This document shows positions 13,540 to 16,819 of a DNA stretch of 16,819 nt, in pieces; the stretch's first letter is position 1, and each line of letters begins with the position of its first letter. The stretch lies in NCBI GenBank assembly GCA_031264825.1, contig JAISDL010000076.1, positions 1-16,819 of the forward strand, read 5' to 3'. The stretch comes from Accumulibacter sp. (GTDB taxonomy: Bacteria > Pseudomonadota > Gammaproteobacteria > Burkholderiales > Rhodocyclaceae). The notes under the pieces are model-generated. The model was given only the letters and a program-made list of their open reading frames with translations. It ran no database searches and had not been told where the DNA came from. Both the position numbers and the translations under genes were made by a program.

Positions 13540-13815
13540 TTATTTTTTCGCTTTTTTCCCGGCGGCGTGGCCCCGGAAAGTGCGGGTCAACGAAAATTCG
13601 CCGAGTTTGTGACCGACCATATTGTCGGTCACGTAGACAGGGATGTGCTGTTTGCCGTTGTGTATGGCAATCGTCAGGCCGACGAAATCCGGCAGGATCG
13701 TCGAGCGGCGCGACCACGTCTTGATCGGGCGCTTGTCGCTCGTGGCGCGAACGTTTTCAACCTTTTTCATCAGATGGGCGTCGACAAACGGCCCTTTTTT
13801 AATTGATCGTCCCAT
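13540..13815 (-). CDS. rpsS: 30S ribosomal protein S19
   Basis: Head protein forming a complex with S13 at the subunit interface. The 91 residues show MGRSIKKGPFVDAHLMKKVE and TWSRRSTILPDFVGLTIAIH, followed by the conserved VGHKLGEFSLTRTFRGHAA. It lies 12 nt after rplB and 9 nt before rplV. Confidence 0.98.
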   Translation of the reverse strand: MGRSIKKGPFVDAHLMKKVENVRATSDKRPIKTWSRRSTILPDFVGLTIAIHNGKQHIPVYVTDNMVGHKLGEFSLTRTFRGHAAGKKAKK

Positions 13816-13827
13816 GACTTCTATCCC

Positions 13828-14654
<827 letters not shown>

Positions 14655-14655
<1 letters not shown>

Positions 14656-14957
14656 TACGCCGCTCCTCCATCGACGAAGTTGATTTCCTGACCCGCCTTG
14701 ACGCGGACGTAGGCTTTTTTCCAGTTCTTGCGCGCGCCCATATAGCGGCCGTAACGTTTCGCCTTGCCCTTGACGTTGGCGATCTGGACGGATTCGACGT
14801 CGACCTTGAAGAGCAGTTCGACCGCTTGTTTGACTTCGGGCTTCGTCGCGCTGGGGACGACGCGGAAAATGACCTGTCCGTGCTTGTCGGCGATGAAGGT
14901 CGCCTTTTCTGAAATCTGCGGCGCGAGGAGCACCTGCATCAAGCGTTGTTGATTCAT
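14655..14957 (-). CDS. rplW: 50S ribosomal protein L23
   Basis: Exit-tunnel protein that docks trigger factor and SRP. The 100 residues equal the E. coli length. In LLAPQISEKATF, Glu17 corresponds to Glu18 of E. coli, the trigger-factor contact. VKGKAKRYGRYMGARKNWKK covers the tunnel loop. It overlaps rplD by 4 nt (ATGA) and rplB by 1 nt. Confidence 0.98.
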
Positions 14958-15577
14958 CCCAGAATCTCCTCAAACAGGGCGACGGCGCTCCGGGTCATCA
15001 AGACCTTGGGAAAACGGATCAGCGACACCGGGTCGGTCTCGCTGACTTCGAGAACGAGCACGTTGGGCAAATTGCGCGAAGCGAGAAAAACGTTTTCATC
15101 GAGCGCGTCGGTGATCACGAGGAGAGGCTCGACGTAGCCCATCTCCTTGATCTTCTTCGCGAACAATTTGGTCTTCGGCGCTTCGACGGCGATCGAATCG
15201 ACGACGGCGAGCCGGTCTTCGCGCACGAGTTGGGAAAGGATCGAAGCCATTCCCGAACGGTACATTTTCTTGTTGAGCTTCTGCGTGAAATTCTCGTCGG
15301 GCGAATTCGGGAAAATACGGCCGCCGCCCCGCCACAAGGGTGAGGACGACATCCCCGCGCGCGCGCGGCCCGTTCCCTTCTGACGGAAAGGCTTGGCGGT
15401 CGTATGCTTGACCTGCCTGCGGTCCTTCTGCGCGCGCGTTCCGGCGCGGGCGTTGGCCTGGTAGGCGACGACGACCTGATGGATCAGCGCCTCGTTGTAT
15501 TCACGCGCGAACAATCGGTCGGAAGCTTCCATGCGGCTGGACTCTTCACCCTGTTCGTTGATCAGTTTGAGTTCCAT
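14954..15577 (-). CDS. rplD: 50S ribosomal protein L4
   Basis: 50S protein whose long loop lines the exit tunnel; in E. coli it also autoregulates the S10 operon. The 207 residues (E. coli 201) carry the loop FRQKGTGRARAGMSSSPLWR. In it Lys67 corresponds to E. coli Lys63, the site of a classic erythromycin-resistance change, here in the wild-type state. It directly abuts rplC and overlaps rplW by 4 nt. Confidence 0.98.
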   Translation of the reverse strand: MELKLINEQGEESSRMEASDRLFAREYNEALIHQVVVAYQANARAGTRAQKDRRQVKHTTAKPFRQKGTGRARAGMSSSPLWRGGGRIFPNSPDENFTQKLNKKMYRSGMASILSQLVREDRLAVVDSIAVEAPKTKLFAKKIKEMGYVEPLLVITDALDENVFLASRNLPNVLVLEVSETDPVSLIRFPKVLMTRSAVALFEEILG

Positions 15578-16222
15578 TTATGCCCCCGCCTTGATTGCAG
15601 GACGTACGACCAGGTCAGACCCCTTGGCGCCGGGAACGGCGCCCTTGAGCAAGAGCAACTGGCGGTCGGAATCGATGCGGATGATTTCCAGATTCTGCTG
15701 CGTCCTCTTCGCGTCGCCCAGGTGGCCGGCCATCCGCTTTCCGGGGAAAACGCGGCCGGGGTCCTGATTCATGCCGATCGAACCCGGCGCGTTGTGCGAT
15801 ACGGAATTGCCGTGCGAGGCGCGCTGCGAGCTGAAATGGTGGCGTTTGATCCCGCCCTGGAACCCTTTGCCGATCGTGTTCCCGGTCACGTCGACTTTCT
15901 GCCCGACCGCGAAGATCGAAACGTCGATCGCGTCTCCGGGCTTGAATGCAGCCAGGTCGCCGGCGGGGATCTGGAATTCTTTCAGAAGGCTCCCCGCTTC
16001 GACGCCCGCCTTGGCGAAATGCCCGGCGAGCGGCTTGGTGACGCGCGAGGGACGGCGTTTGCCGAAGGCCACCTGAACGGCGGCGTAGCCGTCGGCTTCG
16101 GGCGTTTTTACCTGGACGACGCGGTTGTTCGATACGTCCAGCACCGTGACTGGAATCGACAAACCGTCGTCGGTAAAAATACGCGTCATGCCGACCTTAC
16201 GACCAACAAGGCCTAGACTCAT
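15578..16222 (-). CDS. rplC: 50S ribosomal protein L3
   Basis: Assembly-initiator of the 50S subunit reaching toward the peptidyl-transferase centre. The 214 residues (E. coli 209) begin MSLGLVGRKVGMTRIFTDDG. In GSIGMNQDPGRVFPGKRMAG, Gln153 sits at the glutamine methylated by PrmB in E. coli. GAGGAG precedes the ATG at 16222. It follows rpsJ after an unusually long 106-nt gap and abuts rplD. Confidence 0.98.
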   Translation of the reverse strand: MSLGLVGRKVGMTRIFTDDGLSIPVTVLDVSNNRVVQVKTPEADGYAAVQVAFGKRRPSRVTKPLAGHFAKAGVEAGSLLKEFQIPAGDLAAFKPGDAIDVSIFAVGQKVDVTGNTIGKGFQGGIKRHHFSSQRASHGNSVSHNAPGSIGMNQDPGRVFPGKRMAGHLGDAKRTQQNLEIIRIDSDRQLLLLKGAVPGAKGSDLVVRPAIKAGA

Positions 16223-16237
16223 GATTATTCTCCTCTT

Positions 16238-16257
16238 GCCGGCTGCGATTGGCCGGC
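16238..16257 (-). promoter_or_regulatory. GC hairpin just before the rplC ribosome site
   Basis: GCCGGC (16252-16257) and GCCGGC (16238-16243) pair as a 6-bp all-GC stem with an 8-base loop. It ends within a few bases of the AGAGGAG ribosome site of rplC, a position suited to control of translation. The role is inferred. Confidence 0.45.
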
Positions 16258-16274
16258 GAGCACTGCGTCAAAAC

Positions 16275-16295
16275 GGACGGCTCTTTTGGCCGCCC
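16275..16295 (-). promoter_or_regulatory. Possible attenuator hairpin in the rpsJ-rplC gap
   Basis: On the minus strand GGGCGGC (16295-16289) pairs with GCCGTCC (16281-16275), with one G-T wobble and a CAAAAGA loop. It is followed by GTTTTGA. A 7-bp GC-rich stem with a short T-tract could act as a weak terminator or attenuator inside the S10 group. The T-tract is short, so this is tentative. Confidence 0.4.
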
Positions 16296-16308
16296 AGCGA
16301 AACATGAT

Positions 16309-16337
16309 ATTTTAACTGCAAAAAATAACTATTGCAA
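16309..16337 (-). promoter_or_regulatory. Possible promoter overlapping the rpsJ 3' end
   Basis: On the minus strand TTGCAA (16337-16332; 4 of 6 to consensus), a 17-bp spacer and TAAAAT (16314-16309; 5 of 6). It would start transcription just ahead of the two hairpins and rplC. The surrounding AT-rich patch contrasts with the GC-rich genes. Confidence 0.4.
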
Positions 16338-16640
16338 CTTGATTTCGACGTCGACGCCGGCCGGAAGGTCCAGCTTCATCAGCGCGTCGACGGTCTTGTC
16401 GGTCGGGTCGATGATGTCCATCAAGCGGAAATGGATGCGAATCTCGAATTGGTCGCGCGAAGTCTTATTGACGTGCGGCGAACGCAGGACGTCGAAGCGC
16501 TGGATGCGCGTCGGCAACGGAACCGGGCCGCGAACGACGGCGCCGGTACGCTTGGCGGTTTCGACGATTTCCATCGCCGACTGGTCGATCAGGCGGTAGT
16601 CGAAGGCTTTCAGGCGAATACGGATTTTCTGGTTTTGCAT
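16329..16640 (-). CDS. rpsJ: 30S ribosomal protein S10 (NusE)
   Basis: Head protein of the small subunit that also acts as NusE, pairing with NusB in antitermination and contacting NusG. The 103 residues equal the E. coli length. IRIRLKAFDYRLIDQSAMEI (6-25), RGPVPLPTRIQRFDVLRSPH and VNKTSRDQFEIRIHFRLMDI cover the fold and the rRNA-binding loop. Only a weak TTTGGAA ribosome site precedes the ATG at 16640. It lies 60 nt behind tuf, so the long S10 leader known from E. coli is absent here. Confidence 0.98.
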   Translation of the reverse strand: MQNQKIRIRLKAFDYRLIDQSAMEIVETAKRTGAVVRGPVPLPTRIQRFDVLRSPHVNKTSRDQFEIRIHFRLMDIIDPTDKTVDALMKLDLPAGVDVEIKLQ

Positions 16641-16658
16641 GTTTTTTCCAAAGAGCGA

Positions 16659-16688
16659 TGGAAGCGGCCGTTCGACCGGACGCTTCCA
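16659..16688 (-). promoter_or_regulatory. Strong hairpin between tuf and rpsJ
   Basis: TGGAAGCG (16688-16681) pairs with CGCTTCCA (16666-16659). After one mismatch an inner CCG/CGG pairing closes a six-base loop. On the minus strand only TCGCTCTTT follows, a poor U-tract, so a partial terminator, attenuator or RNA-processing site is more likely than full termination. Confidence 0.5.
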
Positions 16689-16700
16689 CGGTTTGACGAA

Positions 16701-16819
16701 TCACTCGATAATTTTTGCGACGACGCCGGCGCCGACGGTATGACCGCCTTCGCGGATGGCGAAGCGCAGACCTTCTTCCATCGCGATCGGGCTGATCAGT
16801 TGTACCGTCATCTGGACGT
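16701..16819 (-). CDS. tuf: Elongation factor Tu, C-terminal end (cut by window edge)
   Basis: EF-Tu delivers aminoacyl-tRNA to the ribosome as a GTP complex. Only the last 38 full codons are inside the window: VQMTVQLISPIAMEEGLRFA then IREGGHTVGAGVVAKIIE and a TGA stop (16703-16701). This is the end of domain III. Most EF-Tu proteins I recall have Arg where this one has His (GGHTVGAG). Its place directly upstream of rpsJ is the str-to-S10 junction. Whether it is the only tuf copy cannot be seen. Confidence 0.95.
   Translation of the reverse strand, partial: VQMTVQLISPIAMEEGLRFAIREGGHTVGAGVVAKIIE

Overview
The window is almost entirely one large, densely packed translation and transcription gene cluster read on the minus strand: the merged str/S10/spc/alpha ribosomal-protein superoperon. 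It runs tuf (3' end only, right edge) - rpsJ - rplC - rplD - rplW - rplB - rpsS - rplV - rpsC - rplP - rpmC - rpsQ - (promoter gap) - rplN - rplX - rplE - rpsN - rpsH - rplF - rplR - rpsE - rpmD - rplO - secY - infA - rpmJ - rpsM - rpsK - rpsD - rpoA - rplQ. A long palindromic terminator follows, then a YciA-type acyl-CoA thioesterase gene. All genes I can support are on the minus strand; the long plus-strand open frames are antisense shadows produced by high-GC codon usage.

The organism is most probably a betaproteobacterium. The reasons are infA between secY and rpmJ, rpsJ placed directly behind tuf, RpoA, SecY and S8 sequences of the beta type, an S14 without zinc cysteines, and a four-cysteine S4 start that I associate with the Rhodocyclales/Nitrosomonadales side rather than Burkholderia. 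The lineage is inferred from memory of the families, not from a search.

Layout from right to left (the direction of transcription): 16701-16819 tuf end; 16329-11492 S10-type genes, with a hairpin before rpsJ and a 106-nt gap after rpsJ holding a possible promoter and two hairpins; 11365-11491 a gap with a TATAAT-type promoter where the spc operon starts; 11364-5563 spc genes through secY, infA and rpmJ; 5495-2574 alpha genes through rpoA and rplQ; 2523-2552 terminator; 2496-2095 yciA; 2094-1302 a gene-free stretch built of duplicated extragenic repeats (REP-like palindromes and heptamer minisatellites).

The left 1.3 kb is accessory in character and is the most interesting part. A perfect consensus sigma70 promoter (TTGACA, 17 bp, TATAAT) fires into an uninterrupted tract of 24 GGCT/AGCC tetranucleotides. 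The predicted transcription start lies inside the tract. The tract is followed by a GC-rich leader, a 30-bp near-perfect palindrome, a strong Shine-Dalgarno sequence and then the start of a heavy-metal-efflux RND pump (CusA/CzcA family), cut by the left edge. This is a plausible slippage-variable 5' leader controlling an efflux pump.
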